64,000 bases of DNA. Source: Labia minor. Lineage: Eukaryota > Arthropoda > Insecta > Dermaptera > Spongiphoridae. The position numbers were made by a program, and so were the translations under genes. Of the stretch, positions 34,046 to 46,009 are shown one piece after another (within the stretch, counting starts at the first letter, position 1; each line of letters opens with the position of its first letter). The DNA lies in the NCBI GenBank assembly GCA_963082975.1, contig OY720346.1, positions 74,020,767 to 74,084,766 on the forward strand, read 5' to 3'. A model generated the notes under the pieces. It made no database searches. It worked only from the letters and a program-made list of their open reading frames with translations, and had not been told where the DNA came from.

Positions 34046-35050
34046 TATTGAATTTTTTCCAATCAATTGGACAATTAATATAAATATTCAATTTAGTCAT
34101 ATCTAAATGAATTAGATAGGATTATTTGTATAAAATAAATAGTAATAATGAGACAAGTACATCGTTGGAATGATTAAAATTAAATTTAATTAGAAAGGAA
34201 AAAGATGTTAAGAATTTTATACTTAATGGTAAAAGGTTGCATGTTGGAGAATGTAGTAGAATTGAGGGAAAGGGAAGAGAGAGGTGGGTAAGGGGATTTG
34301 ATATAATCCCGAACTTAATTGGAGGTCAATTTGTCAGATGTCACGTTGCGACAGTTGGACTCGTACAATCAAATTATCATATTAAATCTTATTATAAGTA
34401 AAGATGGACAAATGTGAGCTGAGACAAAATAATAATATTAATAATAATATTAATAATAAAACTAAAAGAAAAAAATTCAACCCTCCCTGTTATTTCTCCT
34501 GAGAACCTCTTTTGTAAACGAAGTTTACTTAATAATTCTATTATTTTTTTTTATATATTTTTTGTCTATCAATCCTTATAAAGACATCAAAACCGGAATG
34601 TATGATGTTGAAGTGCTATTAATGACTTTCTTCCTTTTGTTAAACAAAAGACACCTCAGCCCAAATGCCCTTTCACCACAATTTTAATCCAAAAACTAGA
34701 ATGATAGAGAGAAATGAATGAATTCCAATTGTGGTTTCTTATTAAATAATTAATTCTTTTATAAATGAAAAAATACAAACTATTCAATCGACATTGATAA
34801 TAATAAAGAACTGACATATGCTGATAAAGACATTCATCAAGTCTTTGATAGATATATAACAGAATATTCTTTCCTTAACCCTTTCTAATTTAATTAATTA
34901 ATAAGCTTGGATATATATTTTAAAATTTCATTTTCTATACAATATTATATTTCACTTAATATTATAGAAAAACAAATATGAATATAATAATAATAATATA
35001 TAATAAATAATAAATTTATTTAATAAAAAATAAATTAAAAAAAAAAATAT
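34046..35050. other. Spacer with mixed islands
   Basis: Slightly complex stretches at 34200-34380 (GTCAGATGTCACGTTGCGAC) and 34590-34740. The rest is AT-rich with AATAAT repeats. Confidence 0.4.
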
Positions 35051-35519
35051 GAGCCGTAGCCAGGCACAGAATCGTCCGATGATTTAAAATAAATTAATTT
35101 CCAAACAACATTATAAATATATAATAAAGTATAAAAAAATATTTTTAAAACTTCAATTAAAATGACTAAATTAAATTATCTTGGTTTTTATTTTTAGTAT
35201 AATTATTCAATTATTAATTACTACAATATTTTAAATAAAAAATTTCCGACAATGAATATAAAATTAATACTTTGTAAACTACCATTTTCCGGATATACAC
35301 CAAATGTCGATGAATTCATGCTAATGAAGCATTAAGCAAATAAAACAAATTTTATCAAAATTCGTTAAGCCCTTCAAACAATACACGTCTTTTCGGACAT
35401 ATAATGGACAGATGGACAGACATTATGCTAAAAATACTTTTTTTTCTCTTAGCAAAATGCCTTCACGTATAAAATTTGGTGTGAAAACAATACCTACCCT
35501 TTCCTAAAGTCGGTCGGTA
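35051..35519 (-). mobile_element. Family B HINE-like element, copy B3
   Basis: The + strand starts GAGCCGTAGCCAGGCACAGA then TCGTCCGATGATTTAAAATA, passes GGACAGATGGACAGACATTA, and ends CTAAAGTCGGTCGGTAA. Preceded by eight As and ATAT. Confidence 0.78.
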
Positions 35520-35520
35520 A

Positions 35521-36810
35521 TAAGAAAGAAAGAAATTAAAATAAAATGGAATTTTTAAACGGGCAAATTGATGGATAAATGTAAGAAAAAGAGAGTATAT
35601 CAAAGTAAAAAATTAATTCATGCTAATTTTCGACCTTCATATATAATTTGTTTCTTATGTAATATTTATATCTTAATTAAATAACTTTATATTCAATGTT
35701 TCTAAGATTAAATATTTTTTTTTCTATCTCATTTTTTTTTTCAAAGAATCTGAATCGGTGTTTCTTTAAATTGAAGAGATGATGGTAGTCATTCGAATCG
35801 TGTTTCTTTTATAGCCTAAAAAGTTGTCATCTGACAACCACAAAGAATGTCGATAAAATAACAATCATAATAATAATAAAAAGAGTTTAATCCAGGAGTT
35901 AAATATAAAATACTATATAATAAACATCAACAGAAATATCGTCTAGGGAATTTATTAAAATTGATTTGAGGAATAAACATTAAAAGATCGTTTTCGGAAG
36001 AAAACAATAAAAATAAAAAATAAAAAAAAAAACGGGAAAGAGAAAATTGACCAATAAAAATTAGAAAGATGGATTTTTAGGTAAATCATATGTCGCATGC
36101 TTTGTCCTGTAGCGATAACTTTAACGCCCTTTCCGTGATAGGGCACTGAGAAAGAACCCTTTTGATAATAAAACAGCATAAATCCTGGAAGTAGCTGACG
36201 TAATGGTTGATGGGTGGAAATCAAAAGAAACGAACAAAATAAAAAAAAAAAAAAAAATGGAAAGGACCGAAACATTAAAAATAAAAAAAAAGAATTAAAA
36301 TTTATGTCCTAAAAATTATACCGCTTAAAACTTTAAATAATATTAAAAAATTAAAAAAAAAGTATTTTAATAATTGCAGGGAAGAAGGACAAGAAAAGAA
36401 GGAAAAGTTTAATCGAAAAAATTCTAAAAAAAAATTGTTATTTATTTAAATATTAATTTTACTTAAATTGAAAATTTTCTTTTTCTTCCTTTCTTATTCT
36501 TATTCCTTAAATTTTAATCATTTTGGGACATTTAGAAAAATATTTACATTAACTAGTTGTTTTTCACTTTTATGTATATTATTTATGGATATCCACATTT
36601 AAATAAGGGTTGATTTATATCATCATATCATTAAATAATACATGAACAGTCATAAATTTCATTTTATACATTTAAGAGTAATAATAGTTAATAAGGTAAG
36701 AAATGAAAATAAGGTGATGCTTTGTATTAACTTTAATAATGTAGCATTTTCTAAGAAAAATGCAATTTTTTAGAAAAGGATAAGTTTATTTAAATATATA
36801 CATAAAAAAG
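35521..36810. other. AT-rich spacer with small island
   Basis: 36060-36240 is more complex (CGCATGCTTTGTCCTGTAGC, GATAGGGCACTGAGAAAGAA) but has no supported frame. A long poly-A lies at 36239-36257. Confidence 0.42.
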
Positions 36811-36826
36811 GACTTTTTTTGTACGT

Positions 36827-37291
36827 CAGAGGTTCTTAAACCTTTGTACTCCGCGGACCCCCACTTGAAAAAAAAAATTTTGACGGACCCCATCCCAACT
36901 TTAGGTACTTTACGTCATTTTATTAGTTAATTTCTGGCTTACGATCTCATAAGAACAAGGATATATGATGGATATTTCTAACAGTGATTGGTGAATAACG
37001 ATTTTTTTGCATATAGTAGAACACATTTTATTAGAAATTATAATATTGAAGAAAGAAAATTCAGCTAAATATGAAGATGGAAACGGTAGCAATAGTTTTC
37101 TTGCACATTTCGTTGAATTTGGGTATTTGATCTCTGTTTCCTCACAAAGCCATGCCATCGCTTCTTTTATATTAATTAAAGTTTTAACTGACTCATCATT
37201 TTCTCGTGCACCTGTACGATGGCTTTGCGGACCCCCAGTAAAGGCTTCGCGGACCCCCAGGGGTCCGCGGACCACAGTTTAAGAACCTCTG
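36827..37291. mobile_element. hAT element inside SINE S1, perfect 8-bp duplication TTGTACGT
   Basis: Begins CAGAGGTTCTTAAACCTTTG and ends CAGTTTAAGAACCTCTG. TTGTACGT at 36819-36826 and 37292-37299. The empty site in S2 reads TTTGTACGTCC, so the boundaries are certain. GCGGACCCC motifs are repeated near both ends, four times at the right. Confidence 0.95.
37006..37164 (-). pseudogene. hAT transposase C-terminal (dimerisation) domain fragment
   Basis: Minus-strand residues AWLCEETEIKYPNSTKCARK then LLLPFPSSYLAEFSFFNI match the hATC domain pattern (conserved LLPFP-S/T-Y-L-E-FS core) of ZBED5/SCAND3-like hAT transposases. The usual lysine-rich segment after the core is degraded and no catalytic domain is present. 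This shows that the 465-bp element is an internally deleted hAT. Confidence 0.82.
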
Positions 37292-37589
37292 TTGTACGTC
37301 ATATGCAAGGACAACGGCTATCAAGTAGGTTATATCAATTAAGTTTCCTATGATCAGTAAAACGGGTCCTATCAACCTTTATCTTGATTATCGGATCGGA
37401 GGCGCTACTTTTTATCAAATAGCTTCCCAATTTTGATCTTAAAGGCTGGGATGACTCCATCCTATTTACCCCAGCTAGAGTAGTTTCCTTACCAGGCCCG
37501 GGACTTGACACTGGGACCACGAGAATGTGAGCCAGTTACACTACCTCCCACCCTGTAGCGCCTTATATATATATATATATATATATATT

Positions 37590-38029
37590 GTTTTGTTTTT
37601 AAATCAAAGAAATTAATTTTATCCCCTCTACTTTCGGAGCCAGCTTCAATTCATTTAGGAAATATTTAGTAATTTATTTAAAAAATAATTTCTAAAGTGA
37701 ATGTTCAAATGTACACTGACTGAACATCATGAATGAGGAGAATTAAACATACAAATCAGTAAAATAGAGGTCATGAGTTCAATGTGTCAGTTATTTTGAA
37801 AACCAAAATCCTTTATTAATAATCCAAATCAGTCGACAGAGAGATTATAATTATTATTTTAATGAAAATGCCAAAGTTCAATTTGGTTATAGGGAAATTG
37901 ATAATAACTTACAATAATATTTAAATAAGAGTTGATTGATCCGTTTGCTTTTTTCATTTGATCCAGTGTCATTCAATTTTCTTTGCCAAGATTTTGTGTT
38001 TGTAAATAAAAATAAAAATTCCAACACGT
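37590..38029. other. Spacer, mixed AT-rich
   Basis: No gene or repeat recognised. Confidence 0.45.
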
Positions 38030-38320
38030 TTCTACTTTTATTCTACAGTTTGTAAATAGAGAGAAACGATTAGAATTGAAATAGTCCAAATAGTTAACGC
38101 AACCTCATCCGCACCCTCTACCCTTCTTCTCCTCCCCCTTCCACCTAAAAATCCATCCATACCGCATTGGTTGGTTATTCCTCGAAGTTCCGTAAGGCCG
38201 TTCTGGGAAACGCTAAGGAGTAGATGCAGATGGATGAGGATTATTTTCATTGAACTTGGAGGGCCACTTAAACGGCTCCTCTTTCCCATTCCTTCACCCT
38301 CCATATACACACCCCCAAAA
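38030..38320. other. Single-copy island 10
   Basis: CTTCTTCTCCTCCCCCTTCC pyrimidine tract, then ACCGCATTGGTTGGTTATTC and GAGGGCCACTTAAACGGC. The 90-codon minus frame (38038-38310) begins in low-complexity sequence and has no known motif. Confidence 0.4.
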
Positions 38321-39172
38321 TAAATATACAGAGTAGAATCAAACAGAAACCACTTGCTGTGGCATTTAGATTAGCTGTTATCAAAGCAGAATTGAATCCC
38401 GATTCGATGAAAAAGTCAAAAGAAAGTTAAGACAAACAAACTAGGTTAAAAATAAATAACTCAGGCACAAAGCAAAGCCCAAAAGTTTATTATTCAAAGT
38501 CATAATATTATATTATGATATGATGCACCATTTTGCAGTCAAACAAACAACAACTCAGTCAGTCCATGTACCTTTAGAAAGAATACAGTTATTCTCACTT
38601 CTATCATTTTCAGGTGAGAATAATAGATTCTTAGTATTCTTATTAATGAGGTCAAATATCGAGGAGCTGAATATTTTATATTTATTAAATTTTCATTTTA
38701 TCATTTCTATTTCTACAAGATCCCCTTGAGGCATGTTCCAGTAAGAAAATAGAATAAATAGAATTGTTTTATTGAAAATGTATAAATAAATATTTAAAAA
38801 AATATTTAAATTTAGAATATTTCAGATTTTCTGAATAAGAATTTGCGCAAATGTAATATTAATAAAGAATATTTGAATTAAATTAATAAAATCAATAATA
38901 TTCGAATTCTTTAATGTTTGAATTAGGAGGATTAAATAAGATAACCTTAAAGTGTAAAATCAAATCCATACTTATTTGCATTTATCAGTTTTTCAGCTTC
39001 TTTGTGTTATATATTATTCCATTAAGGAAATATAATCAGAATATGATTATAAGTTGGTAATAAATTTTGCAAAATAAACAACATTACGACGGGAAAAATA
39101 AAATCCAGTATTCAATTAAGATAATTTTAGATTAATGAGATTCTTTCTACAAGTAGATCTAAAGTATCTATA
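38321..39172. other. AT-rich spacer
   Basis: Some mixed stretches at 38340-38620 and otherwise A/T. No coding signal. Confidence 0.45.
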
Positions 39173-39174
39173 TA

Positions 39175-39500
39175 CAGGGTCTTCGAGAAAAAAGATGGAC
39201 GGGAATTTTGTTGTACAACTATTCGATCAATAAACATGTGATCAACACGAAATTAACGAGAGCATGAATAGCATTCTAAATATTTTGAGTAGCATTTACT
39301 CGAAGTCAGTGGGCGCATGCGCAGTCGCCATTTAGCCGTGCGGCTCGACTGGGTCAGTCACTTCAGCATATATCGAAACTTTTTAAGAGTACATAAAAAA
39401 GTTTAAGATTTTCTGGTTTATGTAAAAATAAATATTCTACCATTTGTATTACGGTTTTTATTACTCTTCAAAATCCCGTCCACGATTTTCAATGACCCTG
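39175..39500. mobile_element. Tc1/mariner-type MITE
   Basis: Begins CAGGGTCTTCGAGAAAAAAG then ATGGACGGGAATTTTG. It ends with CAAAATCCCGTCCACGATTT and TCAATGACCCTG, imperfect inverted repeats of ~30 bp. TA flanks both sides (39173-39174, 39501-39502). A GC-rich core, GTGGGCGCATGCGCAGTCGC, sits in the middle. No transposase remnant recognised. Confidence 0.85.
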
Positions 39501-39502
39501 TA

Positions 39503-40122
39503 TAATTAATTTTCTGTTATTATATATCAATAATTTTTAATTTTAACTTTTGAGTGGAAATAATAAATTCCACAATAGCAAAAGAATAATGAAATATAAT
39601 AATAATAATTTGTAAGCCATATTTTTATAAATAAAAAATATGATTTAATAACATCAATCTAACTTATTAATTACATCCTATATAAATTACTTTTACTATT
39701 ATTCTTTATGTAATGATTACATTAATGATGACATTAATCTAGTTTTCTATTTAATTAGATAAAAATAGTCAATTTTTTTATAATTATTTTAAAGAAAAAA
39801 TATAATATTTCAACAACCTCTACATTTTTATTCAGATAAAAGTAGAAAGATAAAAAAATAAATAAATTCGTTGCTCTAGATTACTAAGGAAGATACTTAT
39901 TATTTTGATCCTAGCTTAAAAAATCTAATTGGCAAAATTAATTCCACTTAATTGCATATAAATTAGATACATAACTGTAAGAATTTACACAAAAAAAAAA
40001 TCAAATTATCTTTTATTAAAAAAATATATATATATATATAATAATTTATTCTTATTTTTATAATTAAATACTTCCTTATTTAAGTAAATGATATATTTTG
40101 ATAAAGAAATTCATTTATTTTT
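39503..40122. other. AT-rich spacer
   Basis: (TA)n at about 40024-40041; nothing else. Confidence 0.5.
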
Positions 40123-40692
40123 ACTATCTCGCCAGAGATAGTATTGCGATCACGAAAATTTTTGATGTTTTTATACGTTTTAAAGGTTCCTGAATCATTT
40201 TCACTAAGGTTGAGAAAAATGTCTGTGTATGTATGTAGACAATATTACGCAAAAACGGTTGGAGCTAGAAACATGAAATTTGATATACGGACATTATTCA
40301 AAATTCGTAGTTTTCTATCAACTTTTGAAAATGTATTTCTTTCGGAAGAGGGTCATCACCTACCACGTTTTCATTTTTTTCCCTTTAAACTGACCGTAAA
40401 AATACAGATATATGTTTGATAGTTTTTCAAAAGATTAAAAATTGTATAAAACTGCTAGATATAGAATTTCAGCTTGATTGAATCGCTGAAAGTACCGGAA
40501 TTAATTTTTTAAAACTGCAAATCACGCACCAGCACGTGGCGTGGTGCCATCAACAAAGAGCCAAACACGCGCTGGTTCAATAAATATTATTTGTTAATTT
40601 TAATTTATAATTAAATAAATTTAATTTAAATATAATATATGTTATTTAATCCAATTCAAATTGCGAGATAGTCGAGTGGAGACACTCCAGCT
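40123..40692 (+). mobile_element. Family A HINE-like element, copy A6 (good reference copy)
   Basis: Clear 5' hairpin ACTATCTCGCCAGAGATAGT (8-bp stem, GCCA loop), then TTGCGATCACGAAAATTTTT. The 3' end is GCGAGATAGT, then the GAGTGGAGACACTC hairpin and CAGC. Flanked by TTTATTTTT on the left. A 91-codon frame inside (40144-40419) is not a gene. Confidence 0.87.
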
Positions 40693-40739
40693 TATTTTAT
40701 TATTATTATAATTATTTGTGTAAGTTTTTGTCGATTATA

Positions 40740-41060
40740 TTAAGTACAAATATCTGTTAGTTTGTACCCGTGATCTCATTGTTCTTTTTTTTTCTTTTTT
40801 TAAGGATCTAAGTTGTATGCGCTCAGTTAAAGAGACGCCCATTTCCGGTATCGATATTCCATCTCTCGATGAACAATGTGGGTGTCCAATGTTCAATTCA
40901 ACAAAAGAAAAATAGAATAACATCACACGATGGAATGAAAGAAAACCATAATCGTGTTCGTGAACATTTGCACATGAAATAATATTCAGAGAACAAAAGG
41001 AGGGGTGTAAAATAAGATCGGATTTATAAATGTACTCAGGTGGGGGGGGGGGCAGGAACA
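40740..41060. other. Single-copy island 11 with poly-G
   Basis: Complex sequence (AGAGACGCCCATTTCCGGTA, CGATATTCCATCTCTCGATG) ending in a G run at 41041-41052. The 122-codon minus frame (40735-41103) has no recognised motif. Confidence 0.4.
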
Positions 41061-41329
41061 GAACGGGTAAAGAAAATCGTGAAACGCTTTTACAATTAAT
41101 CAAGTAAGCTGATGAATAAAATTCCTTTAATATTTATTTATTTATTTATTTATGCATATTTTAAATCATTAAGAAATAAGGAAAAAATTGTTTATTTAAT
41201 AGTTAATAATAATACATAGTTTAAGCGACAAGGAAATTTTTTGTTTGAAAAATATATTTTATTTCAATCATTTTTATTAAAAACAAAAAAAAACACCCGT
41301 TTTTCTTTCATTTTCGAAATATTATTTAA

Positions 41330-41560
41330 TAAATATTCTCCCGTGGGCTGTCCAATATGAAATATCGTTTCTGGGACTTTTTGACAGGGACAAATTAACT
41401 ATTATCAATAAGTTAAGCCACGACACGCCTAAATAGGCCCTCCCTGGTCTATCGGCCTATTTGGTTATCCTATCAGCATCATCAATATTAATTATGCATT
41501 TTTAATTGCTTACGAAGAGAGAAATCTTAATGGAGCTGCTTTAGCTGCTGGCCATATTTG
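41330..41560. other. Single-copy island 12
   Basis: CCCGTGGGCTGTCCAATATG through AAGCCACGACACGCCTAAAT and ATTAATTATGCATTTTTAAT. Short frames only. Confidence 0.4.
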
Positions 41561-41960
41561 TTTTCAATCAATGATGATAAAAAAAAGAGCATTGGTCCGT
41601 TAAAAAATTATTCCACTAACAAATATATAATACAAATTACCCCCACTTTTTAAAAGTCATTAAAACGTGAAGAAATAATCGATATTATCAAAATGGTATT
41701 TAAAAAAAAAACTAACAAAAAGAAATTAAAATTCAATAAACCTTTCTATTTCCTTCGCTCAATTTAATTAAATCTTTGTTAATTAATTATAAGATTTACT
41801 ATGGGAAGATATAGAAATCAGAAAAGTAAATCATTGAAAATGATTTGATCAATATCATCTAATGAAAAGTCTATCTAATCTAAAAAAAAAGTAAATAAAC
41901 ATTAATTCATCAGATAAATTAAGTGATTTTAATATTTTAAATGATAATATTATATATATA

Positions 41961-42400
41961 TAATCACTGTGGCTCTACGGAACGCAGCAACCACACAACC
42001 ACACTTCTCCAAGTGTCCCCATCCTGAGTTACTACCATCCAACTCCTACCCTGTCCCAACTCTCTCACGTCCCTTCCTAAATTGTCCATCCAATGTGTCC
42101 TTAGTCTTCCAAGCGAATATTTCCCAATCGGTTCCCCCGCCATTCTTTCCTCTCCCATTCTAGCCACGAGCCCTGCCCATTGCAGTCTTCTCGATTTTAT
42201 AATCCTAACTATGTCTGGAGATGCATAGAGGTATTCCAATTCCTCGTTATGCAATCTCCGCCATTACCCGGTGACCTCATCTTTCTTTGGCCCATAAATG
42301 CTGCGAAGAATCCTACTCTCCAATACTCTCGTCTCCTAAGATCATAGACCATGCGTAATACAACCAACAAAATAATTGTTTTATATATTTTAATTTTTTC
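41961..42400 (-). pseudogene. LINE (non-LTR retrotransposon) reverse transcriptase C-terminal remnant
   Basis: On the minus strand, in order: KIKIYKTIILLVVL; after a frameshift and internal deletion, RVLESRILRSIYGPKKDEVT; an in-frame TAA where the family has a coding residue; then WRRLHNEELEYLYASPDIV, IKSRRLQWAGLVARMGEERM, LGRLRTHWMDNLGRDVREL and DTWRSVV. This is the common C-terminal signature of LINE endonuclease-reverse transcriptase proteins (R-LQWAGHVARM type). Its stop is followed directly by a short (TA)n run, as in LINEs with minimal 3' UTR. The palm catalytic residues are absent. Clade not assigned; dead copy. Confidence 0.9.
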
Positions 42401-42480
42401 CCCTTGGATAATAATTTTGACTATATGTATATATACTTTAGAAAAAAATATATGGATAAGGATTAGTTTCAAAATATCTA

Positions 42481-43395
42481 ATCTTAATCATCAGAGGATA
42501 ATATAATAATAATTATATTCTGATAAGGATATTTTGACGAAAATGAAGTTGAGTATATTGTACTTTATTAATATTTTTCTATTTTTTACTCTCCGATAAT
42601 ACAATTTTAATTTTGTATGGAACAAAACATAGTTGGCCCAGTGTTTTTTTTTTTAAATTTTAATTCATCTTCTATGGGATCAAAATCAAAGATGTGTAGG
42701 CGATCAGAATGAAATAGTCTCAGACACTAGCAGAAAAAAAAAGTAATTTCCAATAAATCACCGGATTCCATTAACACCTTCCACCACCCTCCTTTCATTT
42801 ATGTTTTTGATACCCGGAGGACAAAAAATCCTTTTGTTTCTCAACCTAATGAATAATACATAAATAAAAATGGAAGCGCGAAGAGCGAGCGAGCAAGCAA
42901 GCGAGCACCCACTTCCACTTCCACTTGCACTTCACCGTCACTAATTCACTGTCTAATCAGGTGGCGAAGTCCCTCTCTCTCTCTCATACTCACAAGGGGA
43001 AATTGATTTTTATACCTAGGTTTAAATGCAAGACGTTTATTTGTAAATTTATCATCGCTGGAGAATAATTTACAAATAACTCTTATCCCATAAGCATAAG
43101 GGTATTTATTAATCGAGTGAGTAAGAGAGACAGAGACAGAGACTGAGACTGAAAGAGAGAGAGAGAAACTTTTCTTTATAGCTACAACTTTAATTGAGTA
43201 AGCATTAAAAAGAATTGTCGATGTATATATCTTCACATAAAGAGAGGGATAAGATATTTGTTATTTAAATAACTTGATAAAATTATTTTTCTTTTCTTTA
43301 TATAAACGTTAATAATAAATCTTTCGATTAATTTGCATTTTTTTTTTTAAATTTTTTTAATAAAGTAAAAAAAAGAAGAAATTTCTCTCTTTTTT
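42481..43395. other. Spacer with compound microsatellites
   Basis: 42760-43200 includes GAGCGAGCGAGCAAGCAAGC, CACTTCCACTTCCACTTGC and GAGACAGAGACAGAGACTGA with (GA)n. These give Ser-rich spurious frames on the minus strand. No gene. Confidence 0.6.
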
Positions 43396-43842
43396 ACTAT
43401 CTAGCCAGAGATAGTATTGTGATCACGAAAATTTTGAGATTTTGATATTTTTATACGTTTTGAAGGACCCTGAGTGAGATATTTAATTTAAAGCATTCAT
43501 CATGATTACAAGTTAATTTTCTTGTGTTAAATTCATACTAAAGTTATTTCTCCACTTTTTAGTTTTTCAAATGATTAAAAATTGTATAAAACTGCTATAT
43601 ATAGAATTTCAGATTGATTGAATAGTTGAAAGTATCGGAATTAATTTTTTAAGACGACTACAAATAACGCGCCAGCACGTGACGTGGTGCCATCAGCAAA
43701 GAGCCAAACATACGCTCGTTTAATAAATATTATTTGTTAATTTTAATTTATAATTTATAATTAAATAAATTTAATTTAAATATAATATATGTTATTTAAT
43801 CCAATTCAAATTGCGAGATAGTCGAGTGGAGACACTCCAGCT
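43396..43842 (+). mobile_element. Family A HINE-like element, copy A7, internally rearranged
   Basis: 5' hairpin ACTATCTAGCCAGAGATAGT and intact 3' end GCGAGATAGTCGAGTGGAGA. About 200 bp of the middle is replaced by ~75 bp of unrelated AT-rich sequence (43472-43560). Confidence 0.82.
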
Positions 43843-43918
43843 TATTTAATAAAGATTTTAAATTAACAACTTGGAGCAAAAAGATGAACAAATAACATTC
43901 CTTTGAAATGGAATGCAA

Positions 43919-43981
43919 AGTGTGTGTGTGTGTGTGACTGTGTGTGTGTGTGTGTGACTGTGTGTGTGTGTGTGTGTGTTT
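43919..43981. repeat. (TG)n with regular AC interruptions
   Basis: Three blocks of eight TG dinucleotides separated by AC at a 20-bp spacing, directly 3' of A7. Confidence 0.9.
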
Positions 43982-44387
43982 TTCTTTTTTCCCCACTTTC
44001 TTAATAATAATAGAAATAACTTAAAACATAAACGATCTAAATCCAGCGATCCTTGGACCGATCAGCCATTATGACAAGCAAAGTATTTTGTCTTTATTTA
44101 CGTTATTTTAGTATTATGAAGTGGAAGGCATTCACCTCTCAAACAAACCTCTTCATAAAAAATTTAAAATTTAAATTTAATAAATATAAATTTTAGATAT
44201 TAAAAAAAAACATTTTAATTTATTTTATTAAAATGTAATTTAACCTTAAAAATCTACAATTTGTCAGAAAAAATAATTTATTCTTAATAAATTTGAGATC
44301 AAAATTAAGTATAGTTGTTGTAGATTTATCAAATATAAAATTGAAAATAAAAATTAAATAATTATTATTATTATTTTACCGCATTTT

Positions 44388-44692
44388 TACCGACGACGAT
44401 AGGAAAGTCAGTCCAGTGTGTGTACGTATAGACGTGAATAGCTCGAACGGCTTAACGAATTTTGATAAAATTTGCTATATTTACTTAATGCATCAGTAGT
44501 GTGAATCCATTAACTTTTGGTGTATATCCGGAAACCGGAAGTGGTAGTTTACAAATTATTAATTTTATATTCATTGTCGGAAATTTTGTTATTAGATTAA
44601 ACTACTAACTGATGAAATAAAAATATATATATATAATGTTGTTTTTAATTATTTTTAAATCGTCGGTCTGTTCTGTGCCTGGCCACAGCTCA
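44388..44692 (+). mobile_element. Family B HINE-like element, copy B4
   Basis: Starts TACCGACGACGATAGGAAAG and ends AAATCGTCGGTCTGTTCTGT then GCCTGGCCACAGCTC, giving the complete 3' hairpin CTGTG-CCTGGC-CACAG. Shorter than B1 because the left third is reduced. Confidence 0.78.
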
Positions 44693-46009
44693 TTTTTTAA
44701 TTAGATATTTTCGTCTAAATTAGGAACCCAAATTAAAAAGAATTATTTTTTAAAAACACAATCATCTTTTTTTTAAACGTTCTTTAATATATATAATTTA
44801 AATATAATAAATAAAAATAATGAGTATATATATATTACATATATATTTTTTTTGTATGAAATAAATTAATGATAATTTGAGGTTATAATTGAGAATAATA
44901 TAATATAAATTTGTTTCAATGTTAAAAATGATTCAATATTCCAATTTACCTATCTATAATAATAAATTAATTTATTTTATTTCATTTGGGGGCAAAAAAA
45001 TTCTTTATATTATATATTTCTATACTATAATAAATAAATAATTTGTTCTCCACAATAAATATTTATTATTATCATTTTAATAACAAATGGCTTTGTTTAA
45101 TAAGATTAGAAACTTGATTTATTCAAATAAATTTTTTTTTTTTTTTAATTAATTTTATATAAATAGAAAAAAAAAAAATATGTTGGTGTATATATATACA
45201 ACATTAGCCAGCAAGATTTATTTATAATATATATACATATATATATATAGGTATAATTTATAATATGAAGAAAAATTAAGAGGAAATAAAATGTTAATAT
45301 GCATGAATCTTATTATCTAGGGAATTGTCTAATTCTTTCCGACAATAAAATTCGCAATTATAATAAGAAAATCCCCCTTGGAAAAGGATTTCGTTCCACT
45401 CACATCAGACATTAATCATTTTTTTAAGTAAGATTTTTTTTATTTTTAATTTTATTATTATTATTATTATTATTATTTATATTTATTTATTTTTGTTTTT
45501 TTAAGAAAGGTATTTTTTTCTAACATTGTAGAGGACATTTATAGAATATTATTCTAATTTATTATTATGATTATTTTTCTTCTTCATCGTTTACCCCCCC
45601 CCCCCCACCTCTGACTAATAAAATGTCTCCGTGGTGTAAATCAGGCTTACATATTGGCCAGATGGTGATAAATTTTAAAATGATATTGGATGCCTAATAG
45701 CAATTGAGTTGAATAAGATTCATGGCCGATGCAATCGTTTCCATTTTATCATAACATTCATCCTCGTTGGTTTACATCATCAACAAATATTATGTAAAAA
45801 ACAAACAAACAAAATCATTTAATTTTAATTGATACAAAATTAATTTGTTTCAATTATCAATTGCATGAGTAAATTTTAATTTTATTAATTTCAAAAAAAA
45901 AAAAAAAAATGTAAAAAATGTAAAAAATTCATTTTGTGTGTTTATTTAAATTTTATTCTTGGTAGTACAAATAGAAAAGTTATTATTTTCTCTTAATAAT
46001 ATTTAAAAT
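44693..46009. other. AT-rich spacer with island 13
   Basis: Mostly A/T. 45590-45800 is complex (poly-C at about 45594-45606, then TCCGTGGTGTAAATCAGGCT, GGCCGATGCAATCGTTTCC). No exon found. Confidence 0.42.

Larger units (their letters stand above)
36811..37562 (-). mobile_element. tRNA-derived SINE, copy S1, split by a hAT element
   Basis: The body 37300..37562 plus a short tail piece (about 36811-36826) left of a hAT insertion. Read on the minus strand the right end is tRNA-like, with A-box TAGTGTAACTGG and a B-box region GTGTCAAGTCCCGGGCC (one base off the usual G-TTCAA). The body then matches S2: TTTATCTTGATT, GATCGGAGGCGCTACTTTTT, GCAAGGACAAC (as read on +). A (TA)n run at 37564-37588 adjoins the tRNA head. 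Confidence 0.85.

Noticed and set aside
35955-36275. 106-codon Phe-rich minus frame
   Set aside because: Driven by poly-A tracts on the + strand; only the centre (36060-36240) is complex and has no motif.
37300-37562. tRNA gene at the right end of S1
   Set aside because: A- and B-box are too close together, no acceptor stem, and the tRNA-like part is fused to a repeated body: a SINE.
42946-43236. 96-codon Ser/Val-rich minus frame
   Set aside because: Product of compound GA/GAGACA microsatellites.
43796-43996. 66-codon His/Thr frame
   Set aside because: Translation of the (TG)n microsatellite.
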